Assembly: GCA_027887005.1 (NCBI GenBank)
Contig: JAPCJI010000002.1
Location: forward strand, 1-64,000
Source: Nitrososphaerota archaeon
GTDB lineage: Archaea > Thermoproteota > Nitrososphaeria > Nitrososphaerales > Gagatemarchaeaceae
Direction of reading: 5' to 3'
DNA: 64,000 nucleotides
The notes under the pieces are model-generated. The model was not told the origin of the DNA. It worked only from the letters and a program-made list of their open reading frames with translations, and did no database searches. Below are positions 55,814 through 64,000 of the stretch, in pieces. A program made the position numbers and the translations under genes. Numbering within the stretch: position 1 is the first letter of the stretch; each line of letters starts with the position of its first letter.

Positions 55814-56143
55814 TTACTGGAGGCCGCGCCAGATCTTCACGCCGGGCGGAGTAATCACTACCCTCTCGTCCCCTAGCCGGGCAATGTCTCCTCCGACGGA
55901 TGTGGCGTATTCATAGAGTTGTTCGACGGATGACTTCAGCTCTTCCAGGCTCTTCTGTGCCAGGGGGGTTACCTTCAGGATCACTATGGTCTTGTTGGCG
56001 ACGTCCTCCTGGATCTTCGGTATGTCCTCTATGCTCTTCAGCGCCAGGGCTTTGAGCAGGATCTCCTTGCTTTTGCCCTCCATCCTTCTTTCCTGGACTA
56101 CGCCGGACATTTGCTGCTGTTTCGCCTCAAAGCCAAAACCCAT
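55814..56143 (-). CDS. sepF: SepF-like cell division protein
   Basis: The 109-residue protein has a short N-terminal segment MGFGFEAK that may be the membrane anchor, a linker, and the SepF core: DVANKTIVILKVTPLAQKSL, ELKSSVEQLYEYATSVGGDI and ARLGDERVVITPPGVKIWR. In FtsZ-based archaea SepF tethers FtsZ to the membrane. A TATA-like TTGATAGAAT near 56173 is 30 bases before the ATG; an alternative ATG at 56110 follows TTAATA at 56146-56151 but would remove the anchor. Confidence 0.88.
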   Translation of the reverse strand: MGFGFEAKQQQMSGVVQERRMEGKSKEILLKALALKSIEDIPKIQEDVANKTIVILKVTPLAQKSLEELKSSVEQLYEYATSVGGDIARLGDERVVITPPGVKIWRGLQ

Positions 56144-56308
56144 TATTAAGCGTGAACCGAGAGCGCAATTCTATCAACGCCGTGAATTTGTTAGACCAAC
56201 TTGTAGAGTATTGTTCAGAAATCGAGGTTTTCGTTCTCAGCATATAAGGGGAGGGTTCCTTGAAACTTCTCCGCTTCGCGGGAGAGCCACGGTGCCCCCC
56301 CGTCCGCC

Positions 56309-56788
56309 TCAGATGGTCTTGTGCAGGTTCCAGAACCTATCGCCGACCTGGTGGACGTTCTTCAAACAACTCCCCTTGGTCATCGCCTTGGCCTCGGCAC
56401 CGGTCACCGTAGAGACCCCCACGGCGATAGCCCTCTCCTTCTTGTCCTCCCTGACGACCACCGCCCTTCCGACCCCGCCCCAGTCATCCAATCTTCTGAT
56501 GCCAGGCCTCATCACGTCCGCACCGTTGAGGAGGAACTTGATGGCCCCCTGGTCGACCACGGCCGAGGGGAAGAGCGCCAGAGCTGCGGCTGACCCCAGG
56601 AATGGGATGAAACTGGCCTCGGACTGGACGAAGGTGAGACTGTCTAGGTCGACGAAGACCACCCCTTCGGCGGGCTCGGCGCACTGGGCCTGTGCCGACT
56701 TCGGGAGCTTGAGCTCGACGCCCAGCTGTGACTCGATCTTCTCGATCATGTCCACAGAATCCCGCCGCGACAGGACCCACTTCTTCAC
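56309..56788 (-). CDS. PUA domain RNA-binding protein
   Basis: The 159-residue protein has an N-terminal alpha-beta domain (about 1-75) and a C-terminal PUA domain: FPSAVVDQGAIKFLLNGADV, MRPGIRRLDDWGGVGRAVVV and AIAVGVSTVTGAEA. It belongs to the MCT-1/Tma20-like archaeal group, which is linked to translation initiation or ribosome recycling. The TATA region near 56814 is shared with the divergent LSm gene. The 165-base gap to sepF holds no clear gene. Confidence 0.85.
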   Translation of the reverse strand: MKKWVLSRRDSVDMIEKIESQLGVELKLPKSAQAQCAEPAEGVVFVDLDSLTFVQSEASFIPFLGSAAALALFPSAVVDQGAIKFLLNGADVMRPGIRRLDDWGGVGRAVVVREDKKERAIAVGVSTVTGAEAKAMTKGSCLKNVHQVGDRFWNLHKTI

Positions 56789-56807
56789 CGACCGCGCAAA
56801 TCTGAGT

Positions 56808-56821
56808 CCTTAAATAAATCC
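56808..56821. promoter_or_regulatory. shared TATA region of PUA and LSm genes
   Basis: CCTTAAATAAATCC centred near 56814 lies 26 bases before the PUA ATG (56788, minus) and 38 before the LSm TTG (56852, plus). Confidence 0.5.
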
Positions 56822-56851
56822 ATTCGGGACGGCTTCAACAAGGGTTCGTCT

Positions 56852-57082
56852 TTGTCAGTAGACATGGCAGTGAAGGTTCTCGATGAGAGCGTGGGGAAGG
56901 TAGTGCTGATCAAGCTGAAGGGAGGCAAAATAATCAGAGGAAACCTGCAGGGGTTCGACCAGCACATGAACCTATCACTAGAGACGGCGGAAGAGGTGTC
57001 AGAGGACGGCAAGTCCAATTCCCTGGGCTCGTTGATCGTACGGGGGGACAACATCATCATGATCTCCCCGCCGCCGAGCTAG
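56852..57082 (+). CDS. Sm-like (LSm) RNA-binding protein
   Basis: The 76-residue protein is an archaeal LSm: Sm1 region VLIKLKGGKIIRGNLQGFDQ, HMNLSLETAEEV, and Sm2 region GSLIVRGDNIIMISPP. It forms heptameric rings that bind U-rich RNA. TTG 56852 is used; an ATG four codons on is possible. Divergent from the PUA gene. Confidence 0.94.
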   Translation: MSVDMAVKVLDESVGKVVLIKLKGGKIIRGNLQGFDQHMNLSLETAEEVSEDGKSNSLGSLIVRGDNIIMISPPPS

Positions 57083-57167
57083 ACTCGCACCATCGGGACA
57101 GCAGACGGAACGCACGAATCTAGTTTTAATACCGAGACAGGTTGAGGAGAGGCAAGGAAACTATTCC

Positions 57168-57827
57168 ATGGTCGACCTGCTCACTGCCGTGGTTGGGGGG
57201 GCGGTTGGGGTGGGGCTTGCGGCCGTGGTGCTGTACTACGTGTTCTACTCAAGGCCCAGTCAACAAAAGGTCGTCGTCGCCTCGCCATCGCCCAGGGGAG
57301 GGGTCACGGCGGCCACGGTGCCCTTCTCAGACCTGGAGCGCTCCAGAAGGGAAATGCGCACCATCATGGTCGAGAGAGACATGCTCTCGTCGGCCCTGAT
57401 GAAGTTCTACGAGGCCGAGAACGAAGGGCGGATCACGAGAGAGGAGCGCGAGATGATGTCCAAGCGCTACAGCGAGCAGATAAAGGACCTGCAATCCAAA
57501 TTGAAGGACGTGGAGTTGATAGTCGAGGTCGGAGAGCTCGAGAACCTCAGGAACGAGCTTGTTTCCCTCTTCGAGCAGAAGATTCAGAACATAGAGGGGA
57601 GGCTCGATGCGGCAAAGCAGAGGCTCGGGCCCGCCGCCCCAGAGGCCGTCAAGAAAGAGGCAGGCCCACGAGCTGAACGCACCACCGACCTGGAGCGCGC
57701 CGTAGAGAAGAGGTCGAAGCCGGAGATGAGCGATTCGGAGAGGAGAGTGAAGGAAATCAGGGACGAAGTCATGGAAGCCCTTACCCGCCTCGAGCAGATC
57801 GACATCGAGAAGAAGCAGGAAAACTGA
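57168..57827 (+). CDS. membrane-anchored coiled-coil protein
   Basis: The 219-residue protein has one N-terminal helix (about 5-28) and then long charged helices with heptad pattern (about 53-125 and 175-215), including LERSRREMRTIMVERDML and LERAVEKRSKPEMSDSERR. The bulk would be cytoplasmic. No family is recognised; a structural or cell-division-linked role is possible given the nearby sepF, but this is weak. It overlaps rpiA by 1 base. Confidence 0.7.
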   Translation: MVDLLTAVVGGAVGVGLAAVVLYYVFYSRPSQQKVVVASPSPRGGVTAATVPFSDLERSRREMRTIMVERDMLSSALMKFYEAENEGRITREEREMMSKRYSEQIKDLQSKLKDVELIVEVGELENLRNELVSLFEQKIQNIEGRLDAAKQRLGPAAPEAVKKEAGPRAERTTDLERAVEKRSKPEMSDSERRVKEIRDEVMEALTRLEQIDIEKKQEN

Positions 57828-58516
57828 TGGACAGGCAACGGCAAGCGCTCAAGGGAGTGGCCCAGGAGCTCTCGAAGAAGGTCGCCACAGGAGCGATCAT
57901 TGGGCTCGGGAGCGGTTCGACTGTCGCGGCCCTGATTGAGGAGTTTGCCCCGCTTGCGATAGGGAATTCCAGGCGCATAAGCGGGGTGCCCACTTCGACC
58001 CAGATCGAGATGGTCGCGTCCAGGAACGGCATCACCTTGGTACCGTTCAGGGGGTCCGTGGACCTGGCGGTCGACGGAGCGGACCAGGTGGACGCGGAGC
58101 TCAACATGATCAAAGGCGGAGGCGGGGCATTGCTGAGAGAGAAGGTGGTCATGGGGAGCGCGAAGGAAATACTGATCGTCGCCTCGGAGAACAAGTTCGC
58201 CCAGAGGCTCTGCGAGAAGGGGGTGCGGGTCCCCGTCGAGGTCGTCCCCATGGCACGTGAGAGCGCGAAGCTCAGGATTTCGAAGCTTGGCGGGGTCCCC
58301 GACGAGCGGCTGATGCCGAAGGGGTATCCATACTTCACCGAAAACGGAAACGTGATCCTCGACACGCTCTTCGAGCCCCTCGATGACCCGGCTGTCATGG
58401 AGACCAAGCTGAAGGGAGTCCCTGGGGTCGCCGAGGTGGGGATATTTACCTTCAAGCCCATCACAGTCTACAAGCTCAATGACGACGGGAGTTACGATGC
58501 GCTGAAGAAGGCCTGA
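57827..58516 (+). CDS. rpiA: ribose-5-phosphate isomerase A
   Basis: The 229-residue protein has IIGLGSGSTVAALIEEFAPL, the VDLAVDGADQVDAELNMIKG catalytic segment and KGGGGALLREKVV. It interconverts ribose 5-phosphate and ribulose 5-phosphate. The start codon overlaps the stop of the coiled-coil gene, so translation is coupled. Confidence 0.95.
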   Translation: MDRQRQALKGVAQELSKKVATGAIIGLGSGSTVAALIEEFAPLAIGNSRRISGVPTSTQIEMVASRNGITLVPFRGSVDLAVDGADQVDAELNMIKGGGGALLREKVVMGSAKEILIVASENKFAQRLCEKGVRVPVEVVPMARESAKLRISKLGGVPDERLMPKGYPYFTENGNVILDTLFEPLDDPAVMETKLKGVPGVAEVGIFTFKPITVYKLNDDGSYDALKKA

Positions 58517-58585
58517 AATTCTGTGAATCTGATTTTAAACCGATTAGATTTATAACATGCTTTTCGAGACGCATCCTGTTCGACA

Positions 58586-59014
58586 ATGACCCGAGACGTA
58601 GGATACAAGTCAGCTCCCATCGATCCGAACTTCCTTTCTAAGCCCGACCAGTTCCCGTTGACTGGCGAGCACAACGGACACAAGATCAGGGCCGCAGGGG
58701 CGAGCAGGATGGATGGAGAAAGCAAGCCCTACCCCACCACAAATGGCATTCACGGGACCGCAGTCGCGGTCGACTGGGAATCCTGTGTTGCAGACGGAGT
58801 CTGCATGGACGTCTGCCCCGTCTTCGTGTTTGAATGGCAGCTCAATCCTGGACAGGCAGGGACGGGGAAGGACAAGGTAGTCGAACAGGGGACGCCGGAA
58901 TGGGACCAGTACAGATCAGACAAGTCCGAACCCATAAGAGAGGCGGACTGCATCTTCTGCATGGCTTGCGAGACTAGCTGCCCTACATTGTCAATCAAGA
59001 TCACGCAGCCGTAG
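58586..59014 (+). CDS. zfx: zinc-containing dicluster ferredoxin
   Basis: The 142-residue protein has an archaeal-type N-terminal extension (about 1-60) with histidines for zinc, then CVADGVCMDVCP, where Asp replaces one ligand (a 3Fe-4S site), and CIFCMACETSCP (4Fe-4S). This matches the abundant ferredoxin of Sulfolobales and Thermoplasmatales. It carries electrons for oxidoreductases; the FNR-like protein at 24.5 kb could connect it to NADP. TTTATAAC at 58549-58556 is about 34 bases before the ATG. Confidence 0.9.
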   Translation: MTRDVGYKSAPIDPNFLSKPDQFPLTGEHNGHKIRAAGASRMDGESKPYPTTNGIHGTAVAVDWESCVADGVCMDVCPVFVFEWQLNPGQAGTGKDKVVEQGTPEWDQYRSDKSEPIREADCIFCMACETSCPTLSIKITQP

Positions 59015-59151
59015 ACGAATGCTTTCTGAGGAATTCATCCTGTGCCAACTGCAAGAACTGACCTACCTCTTCTCTGATTCCGAGTCTAACAAACCCGTTC
59101 GCTCCTACTCCAAACGAGTGCCTTAAAGCGGATAAGTCGGTGGGCCGATTG

Positions 59152-60039
59152 TTGCAGAACCTCAAGGGCTACGCCCTCCTCGTATTGCTGGGCGTAATCT
59201 GGGGGAACGCCTTCGTCGCCATCAGGGTGGCAGTGAGTCCCGGCGAGCTGACACCGGTCAGCCTTACTCTCCTCAGGTGGTTGATCGTCAGCGCCGCCTT
59301 CCTTGCCCTGTACCCTCTCATCGGGAAGGCGAAGGCGAAGTTCGAGAGGAAGGATTTCTTCAGGCTACTTGTGGTGTCCCTGACCAGCGTCGCCATCTAC
59401 CACCTTTCCCTGAACTTCTCGGAGCAGACAGTGAACGCGTCCCTGGCAGGCCTGCTCATCTCTCTCTCGCCGCTGTTCAGCGTCGTCCTTTCGGCGCTGG
59501 CACTCCATGAGAAGATAGGCATCAGAGTCAAGGCGGGCCTTGTGGTGGCCATCGCTGGCGCGGCCGTGATTTCCAGCCCGGACGTGAGCCTCGGGTCCAC
59601 GAACGCCTTCGGTCCACTTCTTGTCGTCGTCTCTGCGCTCTCCTCCGCGGTGTTCACCGTCGCGTCAAAGCCGCTCGTGAGCAAGTACGGGCCGTTTCCC
59701 GTGGCAGTCTGGTCGGCGGTGCTGGGGACTGCGGTCCTTCTTCCTCTTATCCCCGTCTTCTCCCCGAACATCGTCCAGGAAGCGGTGAACCTCAACCTCC
59801 AAGGCTGGACCGCCGTCCTCTACCTTTCCCTGCTCAGCACCGTAGTCGCGAACCTGATCTTCTACACCCTGGTCGGGAGGCAGATGGTCTCGAGACTGGT
59901 GGTGCAGTTGTACATCGTCCCCCTGGTGAGCGTCGTGGGCGGGGTGCTCATCCTAGGGGAGCAGTTGGGCCTGGCGACGGTCGTCGGAGGGGCGATGCTC
60001 CTGGTGGCTGTGGGACTGGCGACCATTTCTCGGCACTGA
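59152..60039 (+). CDS. EamA/DMT family transporter
   Basis: The protein has 295 residues from TTG 59152, which lies 27 bases after CCTTAAAG (59121-59128); the frame is also open from GTG 59140. Ten helices in two EamA repeats: LLGVIWGNAFVAIRVAVSPG and ALSSAVFTVASKPLVSKYGP. A metabolite exporter of unknown substrate; it is distinct in sequence from the similar gene at 15774. Confidence 0.84.
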   Translation: MQNLKGYALLVLLGVIWGNAFVAIRVAVSPGELTPVSLTLLRWLIVSAAFLALYPLIGKAKAKFERKDFFRLLVVSLTSVAIYHLSLNFSEQTVNASLAGLLISLSPLFSVVLSALALHEKIGIRVKAGLVVAIAGAAVISSPDVSLGSTNAFGPLLVVVSALSSAVFTVASKPLVSKYGPFPVAVWSAVLGTAVLLPLIPVFSPNIVQEAVNLNLQGWTAVLYLSLLSTVVANLIFYTLVGRQMVSRLVVQLYIVPLVSVVGGVLILGEQLGLATVVGGAMLLVAVGLATISRH

Positions 60040-60069
60040 CCAGCAATCGTTTTATCTTCGGCGCCTCAG

Positions 60070-60459
60070 GTGAGCCCGGATACCTTGGAAGACGACGCTG
60101 AGCTGAGGCTGCTCGAGAGGAGGAAGCTCGACGCGATGAGGAAGAGGATCAAGACGACCTCCGCGCCTGCAAAGGCCGAGAAGACGGACAGACAAATAGT
60201 GGAAGAGATGCTCTATGACAGGGGGGACGAGGTGCTCGAGGCGGCCTTTTCCATCTACCCCCTCCAGACCGTAAGGATGGTCAAGGAGCTGGCTGGCATG
60301 ATAAGGGAGGGGAGGCTTCTAGAGAGGGTCTCCGGTGGGGAACTCTACTCGATATTCAGGCAGCTGGGTCTGCGCTTCAGACTGAAGACTTCAATCAAAG
60401 TCCAGGACAGGGGGAAGCTCGTCGACCTGAGCGAGAAGCTGAGCAGGAAGGAGGAGTAG
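60070..60459 (+). CDS. PDCD5/TFAR19-like DNA-binding protein
   Basis: The 129-residue protein starts at GTG 60070. It matches archaeal PDCD5: ELRLLERRKLDAMRKRI, the three-helix core RQIVEEMLYDRGDEVLEAAF, and a C-terminal strand pair. Archaeal members are annotated as DNA-binding. Here the sequence extends beyond the usual core with a second helical part. It abuts the PAC2 gene, whose GTG immediately follows its stop. Confidence 0.8.
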   Translation: MSPDTLEDDAELRLLERRKLDAMRKRIKTTSAPAKAEKTDRQIVEEMLYDRGDEVLEAAFSIYPLQTVRMVKELAGMIREGRLLERVSGGELYSIFRQLGLRFRLKTSIKVQDRGKLVDLSEKLSRKEE

Positions 60460-61248
60460 GTGAAGGCCAAGGACGGGGCGGAGGAGGGCATCATCAGCAC
60501 CAAGGTCCTCCAGATGCCGAAGGCCTCCAACCCGGTGCTCGTCTGCGGGCTCCCCGGGAGCGGATACGTCGGGAAACTGGCCGCCGACCACCTGGTGAGG
60601 ACGTTCAAGCTGAGGAAGGTCGCCGAGTTTTCGAGCGAATCCTTCCCTCCCCAGGTCAACGTCAAGGAGGACGGGACGGCTGAGCAGCTGAAGGGGGAGC
60701 TTTTCTATGCTCCGACGAAGAAGGGTCAGAGCCTCTTCGTGTTCACCGCTGACGCGCAGCCGACCACTTCTGAAGGAGAGTACGCCCTCTCGGATGCGGT
60801 GGTGAGCCTGGCGAAGAAGTGCGGAGTAAAGAAGGTCTACACCCTGGCTGCGTACATCACCGGGGCGTTCTCCGCGTCTCCGAAGGTGTACGGGGCGGGC
60901 ACGTCCAGGAAGATGCTCGACTCCATATCAGAGGAGGGGGTGACCCTGATGAAGGACGGAGGGATAAGCGGGATGAACGGGCTGCTGATCGGCATCGCGG
61001 CCCTTCGAGGGCTCGATGGAGCCTGCCTGCTGGGAGAGACCTCTGGATACGTGCTGGACGCGGGGGCTTCGAAGTCAGTGCTGGAAGTGCTTTCGAAGAT
61101 AATCGGGCTGCCGATCGACACATCGAAGCTCAAGGAGAAGGCAGAGGAGACCCAGAAGTTGATCAGCCAGCTCCAGGCCATGTCAGAGCAGGAGAGGGAG
61201 ACCTCCCCGCAGCCGAAGAAGGAGCCCAGGCCAGGCTACATCGGCTAG
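60460..61248 (+). CDS. PAC2 family proteasome assembly chaperone
   Basis: The 262-residue protein has NPVLVCGLPGSGYVGKLAAD, FVFTADAQPTTSEGEYALSD and YGAGTSRKMLD, matching the PbaA/PbaB-type PAC2 family. Archaeal members act as ATP-independent proteasome assembly or activating factors through a C-terminal HbYX motif; the end here is PRPGYIG, which puts a Tyr at the third position from the end, an approximate match. It lies directly behind the PDCD5 gene. Confidence 0.88.
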   Translation: MKAKDGAEEGIISTKVLQMPKASNPVLVCGLPGSGYVGKLAADHLVRTFKLRKVAEFSSESFPPQVNVKEDGTAEQLKGELFYAPTKKGQSLFVFTADAQPTTSEGEYALSDAVVSLAKKCGVKKVYTLAAYITGAFSASPKVYGAGTSRKMLDSISEEGVTLMKDGGISGMNGLLIGIAALRGLDGACLLGETSGYVLDAGASKSVLEVLSKIIGLPIDTSKLKEKAEETQKLISQLQAMSEQERETSPQPKKEPRPGYIG

Positions 61249-62702
61249 CCTTTGATGTTCCCCACGGGCCTGAGGGCGACTACTTTCTTCGAGATACCGG
61301 CTAGGTCCATGGTCTCGACCACTTCCGAGATGTCCTTGTAGGCCATCCCCGCCTCCTCTGCGAGGCCGTCGATGGTCGCCGACTTCACGTAGATCCCCTT
61401 CTCGAGCATCTTACGTTGCAGCTCTGCCCCGCGCACTTCCCGCTTCGCCTGGGTCCTGGACATGGTTCTGCCGGAGCCGTGGGCCGTGGAACCGAAGGTC
61501 TCCTCCATGGCCTTCTGGGTGCCGACCAGAAGATAGGAGCCGGTCTCCATGGAGCCCCCTATTATGACTGGCTGGCCCACATCGCGATAGGGAGCTGGGA
61601 TATCCGGATGGCCAGGACCGAAACTCCTGGTCGCGCCTTTGCGATGGACGAGGAAGTCGGCGTTCACGCCGTCGTAGGAGTGCCTCTCGACCTTCGCAAC
61701 GTTGTGGCAGACGTCGTAGATTAGATGCATGTCCAGGGCCTCGGCGTCCCGGTGGAAGACTGTGGAGAAGGCTTCCCTGACCTTCTGGACGATCACCTGC
61801 CTGTTGGTGAAGGCCATGTTCGCAGCACAGACCATGGCGCCGTAGTAGTCGGTCCCCTCTTTGGAGGAGAAGGGTGCGCAGGCGAGCTCTCTGTCCCGGA
61901 CGTTGATACCGTAGCGCTTCATGGCGCCGTCGAAAACACGAAGGTAATCGCTCCCGACCTGGTGGCCGAAACCTCTGCTCCCGCAGTGAACCATCACAAC
62001 CACCTGGTCCTCGTCCACTATCCCGAAGTGCTTCGAGAGCTTCTTGTCGAAGAACCTAGCTGGGTCGACCACCTGGATCTCGAGGTAGTGGTTGCCTGAG
62101 CCTAGAGTCCCGAGCTGCTCGATGCCCCTGCTGCGGGCCTGGCGGCTGACCTTGGACGGGTCGGCCCCCTTGATGAACCCCCCCTCTTCCACGTGGGCGG
62201 GGTCGTCCTCCCAGGCAAGGCCGTTCTCTGCGCACCACTTCACCCCGTACTTCATGACCTCCTCGAACTGTGATTCGGAGACTCGCAGCGTCCCCTTCAC
62301 GCCCACTCCTGCGGGGACGAGCCTGAAGATCAGGTCGACGAGCTCCTTGACGTGTGGCTTGACTTCTGAATAGTGTAGATTCGTCCGGATGAGGCGCATC
62401 CCGCAGTTGATGTCGAACCCCACGCCGCCGGGAGAGATAACACCAGTTTCGAGGTCGAAGGCGGCGACTCCTCCGATTGGGAAGCCATACCCCCAGTGCG
62501 CGTCGGCCATGGCGTAGGCGTAGCGGACTATTCCGGGAAGACAGGCGAGGTTGGTGACCTGCTCGATGACCCCCTGGTCCATGGCTGCGAGCAGCTTCTT
62601 CGTCGCGTAGATCTTGGCGGGGACGAGCATTCCCTCCTTGTAGGATGTGGGGATTTCCCAGGACACTTCGGACACCTGCTTTGCGGAATCAATCAGAGGC
62701 AT
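61245..62702 (-). CDS. rtcB: RNA-splicing ligase RtcB
   Basis: The 485-residue protein is a complete RtcB without intein: GGVGFDINCGMRLIRT holds the metal-binding Asp and Cys, GTLGSGNHYLEIQVVD and VMVHCGSRGFGHQ follow, and HGSGRTMSRTQAKR contains the guanylylated histidine. It joins tRNA exon halves (2',3'-cyclic phosphate to 5'-OH) using GTP, needed for intron-containing tRNAs such as the one at 13.1 kb. Convergent with PAC2 and followed upstream by the archease gene. Confidence 0.96.
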   Translation of the reverse strand: MPLIDSAKQVSEVSWEIPTSYKEGMLVPAKIYATKKLLAAMDQGVIEQVTNLACLPGIVRYAYAMADAHWGYGFPIGGVAAFDLETGVISPGGVGFDINCGMRLIRTNLHYSEVKPHVKELVDLIFRLVPAGVGVKGTLRVSESQFEEVMKYGVKWCAENGLAWEDDPAHVEEGGFIKGADPSKVSRQARSRGIEQLGTLGSGNHYLEIQVVDPARFFDKKLSKHFGIVDEDQVVVMVHCGSRGFGHQVGSDYLRVFDGAMKRYGINVRDRELACAPFSSKEGTDYYGAMVCAANMAFTNRQVIVQKVREAFSTVFHRDAEALDMHLIYDVCHNVAKVERHSYDGVNADFLVHRKGATRSFGPGHPDIPAPYRDVGQPVIIGGSMETGSYLLVGTQKAMEETFGSTAHGSGRTMSRTQAKREVRGAELQRKMLEKGIYVKSATIDGLAEEAGMAYKDISEVVETMDLAGISKKVVALRPVGNIKG

Positions 62703-62773
62703 TGTGGGGGAATCTCCTCTGAAGTTTGCGACCTTCGGCCTGATTCTTTAAGCGTTTAAGGCGACAAGAGGCA

Positions 62774-63196
62774 TCAGATGTCGAGGACAATGGTGGCCTT
62801 CCACTTCGAGCCTTCGTGCCTGACCCCGAACATGTTCATCGTGACCGCCTTCACGTCGTTCCGCAGCCCGTGCCTCACTCTGTCGATTGGTTCGCCTCGA
62901 AGGTCGGCGGTCAGGGCCTTTCCGTCCGCTCCGACGTCGACTTGGACGTCGCGGAAGAGGAGGGAGTCGACGTCCTTGATCACGATGAGTTCGGTCAGGA
63001 AGTCGTAGAGGAGCCTGTCGAGGTCTTCTGAGGTCAGGGAGACCCGTCGGGAAGTCTTGGAGCCGAGGGTCTCGGGGTCAACCATGATGTCGGAGAGCGC
63101 GCGGGCACAGTCCTCGAAGAGGCCGTCGACCGAGGTCGACTCGACTTCGAAGGCGATGTCGGCCAGGGCGATGTCCGGGAGGTACTTGAAGGGCAA
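62774..63196 (-). CDS. archease, RtcB activator
   Basis: The 140-residue protein matches archease: KYLPDIALADIAFEVESTSV, LLYDFLTELIVIKDVDSLLF, and the C-terminal AVTMNMFGVRHEG followed by WKATIVLDI with the final aspartate that binds metal at the RtcB active site. It stimulates the guanylylation of RtcB. It lies 71 bases upstream of rtcB in the same direction. Confidence 0.94.
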   Translation of the reverse strand: MPFKYLPDIALADIAFEVESTSVDGLFEDCARALSDIMVDPETLGSKTSRRVSLTSEDLDRLLYDFLTELIVIKDVDSLLFRDVQVDVGADGKALTADLRGEPIDRVRHGLRNDVKAVTMNMFGVRHEGSKWKATIVLDI

Positions 63197-63227
63197 GGGA
63201 GTTCGGCGAGGGGGAGCACTTCAAAGC

Positions 63228-63238
63228 TCTAAATCTCT
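63228..63238. promoter_or_regulatory. shared TATA region of archease and lipoate ligase genes
   Basis: CTCTAAATCTC centred near 63232 lies 27 bases before TTG 63259 on the plus strand and about 36 before the archease ATG on the minus strand. Confidence 0.45.
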
Positions 63239-63258
63239 TCCACCCCCCGACTGCGGGG

Positions 63259-64000
63259 TTGAGGGGAAGGCTACTCGAGGTCGTCCTTGCTGACCCCTAT
63301 GCGAACCTGGCTCTGGAGGAGGTTCTGTTCAACGACGTCCGCGTGCCAACGCTCAGGGTCTGGAGGAACCAGAAGTCGGTCGTGATAGGTCGGGCCCAGC
63401 TTGCGGAATTCGAGACAGACCTTCAATACTGCCGGATTCACTCGGTTCCCGTGGTCAGGAGGTTCACCGCGGGAGGAGCGGTCTACAACGGCCCGGGCAA
63501 CTTGAATTGGTCCTTCCTTATCCCGGGAGGGGACGAGGGCGTCGAACTGCAAACGAGGGGTCCTAGGGGAGTTTTCGAATCGTTCGCGTCGATGGTCGTT
63601 TCTGCGTTGAAGCGATGCGGCTCGGAGTGTGCCTTCAAGGCCCCGAACTCCATAGTGGACGGCTACGGGAAGGTTAGCGGCATGGCTGCCTACCTCTCCA
63701 AATCCGCGGTGATGTGTCATGGGACGCTGCTGGTGAGCGCAGACCTGGAAGAGGTGAAGAGGTTGACCCGGCCGAGAGACGAAACGGTTGCGAAGAAGTA
63801 TCCACGCAGTAGGTTCGCCCCCGTCTCGAACTGCGCAGTCGACGAAGTGAGGTTTGTCAGAGAGCTTGTGGAAGCGTCCGGCTACTCCCTCCAGCAGGAG
63901 GGGCTGACGGAAAGGGAATCCAAGCTCAGCCTGGAGCTTGCGTCGTCCAAGTACAGGAAGCGCGAATGGACCTTCGGGGACCCGTTCGCCCTAGATGATC
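63259..64000 (+). CDS. lipoate-protein ligase A family protein (partial)
   Basis: A frame from TTG 63259 stays open to the window end (247 codons). It shows the LplA/LipB fold: ADPYANLALEEVLFNDVRVP, VWRNQKSVVIGRAQ, VVRRFTAGGAVYNGPGNLNW and the lysine in GYGKVSGMAAYLSKSAVMCH. The family attaches lipoate, octanoate or biotin to carrier proteins, or acts as an auxiliary subunit. The TATA region supports the start. The C-terminus is outside the window. Confidence 0.88.
   Translation, partial: MRGRLLEVVLADPYANLALEEVLFNDVRVPTLRVWRNQKSVVIGRAQLAEFETDLQYCRIHSVPVVRRFTAGGAVYNGPGNLNWSFLIPGGDEGVELQTRGPRGVFESFASMVVSALKRCGSECAFKAPNSIVDGYGKVSGMAAYLSKSAVMCHGTLLVSADLEEVKRLTRPRDETVAKKYPRSRFAPVSNCAVDEVRFVRELVEASGYSLQQEGLTERESKLSLELASSKYRKREWTFGDPFALDD

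Noticed and set aside
56144-56308. Possible small RNA or terminator between PUA and sepF genes
   Set aside because: A weak hairpin around CTCCGCTTCGCGGGAG and a TATA-like stretch exist, but nothing consistent with a known RNA class.

Overview
The window is archaeal chromosome, most likely from the TACK group and probably a non-ammonia-oxidising relative of Nitrososphaerota (Thaumarchaeota); the rank is an inference. Archaeal markers include sn-glycerol-1-phosphate dehydrogenase, geranylgeranyl reductase, two proteasome beta subunits, FEN-1, archaeal L15e, S3Ae and S15, aEF-1 beta, the KEOPS proteins Kae1, Bud32 and Pcc1, RtcA, RtcB and archease, PDCD5, an LSm protein, aCPSF1, SepF and a zinc-type ferredoxin. 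Many genes start with TTG or GTG about 25-32 bases after a TATA-like element, as expected of leaderless archaeal transcripts. No rRNA, CRISPR array or integrase was found.

Layout. 1-5,035: sparse accessory DNA with small membrane proteins and a cupredoxin, bounded by two diverged copies of the 3' end of a cystathionine gamma-synthase/lyase gene. 5,056-8,385: transsulfuration and proline operon. 8,541-13,056: propeller protein, RidA relative, then metal and copper type genes (ZIP transporter, CuA-like protein, CopD-like protein) separated by scars of a tRNA 3' end. 13,105-13,236: tRNA-Lys(CTT) with three predicted introns. 13,411-22,795: diphthamide, flavin, translin, Hjc, FEN-1, EF-1 beta and lipid reductase genes. 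22,847-36,160: Pth2, TruD, FNR, L15e, SerA, YchF, and a translation/KEOPS block (S3Ae, a Pcc1-SerS fusion, a DHH nuclease, S15, Bud32, Kae1). 36,177-42,813: an acyl-CoA degradation block. 43,000-45,742: RHH protein, MBL hydrolase, proteasome beta, RtcA. 45,780-48,350: an AT-richer mobile island with a SWIM-DDE transposase, a cloverleaf-like RNA, small proteins and a palindrome. 48,400-64,000: NAD, glycerol-phosphate lipid, proteasome, RNA-end processing, cell division and RNA ligase genes, ending in a lipoate ligase cut by the window edge.

How the genes work together. Information processing dominates: tRNA modification (KEOPS, TruD), tRNA splicing and RNA repair (RtcB, archease, RtcA), RNA 3' end formation (aCPSF1), Holliday junction resolution and flap cleavage. 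Thiolase, DUF35, acyl-CoA dehydrogenase, the fused hydroxyacyl-CoA dehydrogenase/hydratase, a family III CoA-transferase and an SCP2 protein indicate heterotrophic use of acyl chains. The most unusual signals are the three-intron tRNA-Lys followed by tRNA-derived scars spaced between copper/metal genes, the mobile island with a tRNA-like structure, the Pcc1-SerS fusion and a proteasome beta subunit lacking its catalytic threonine.
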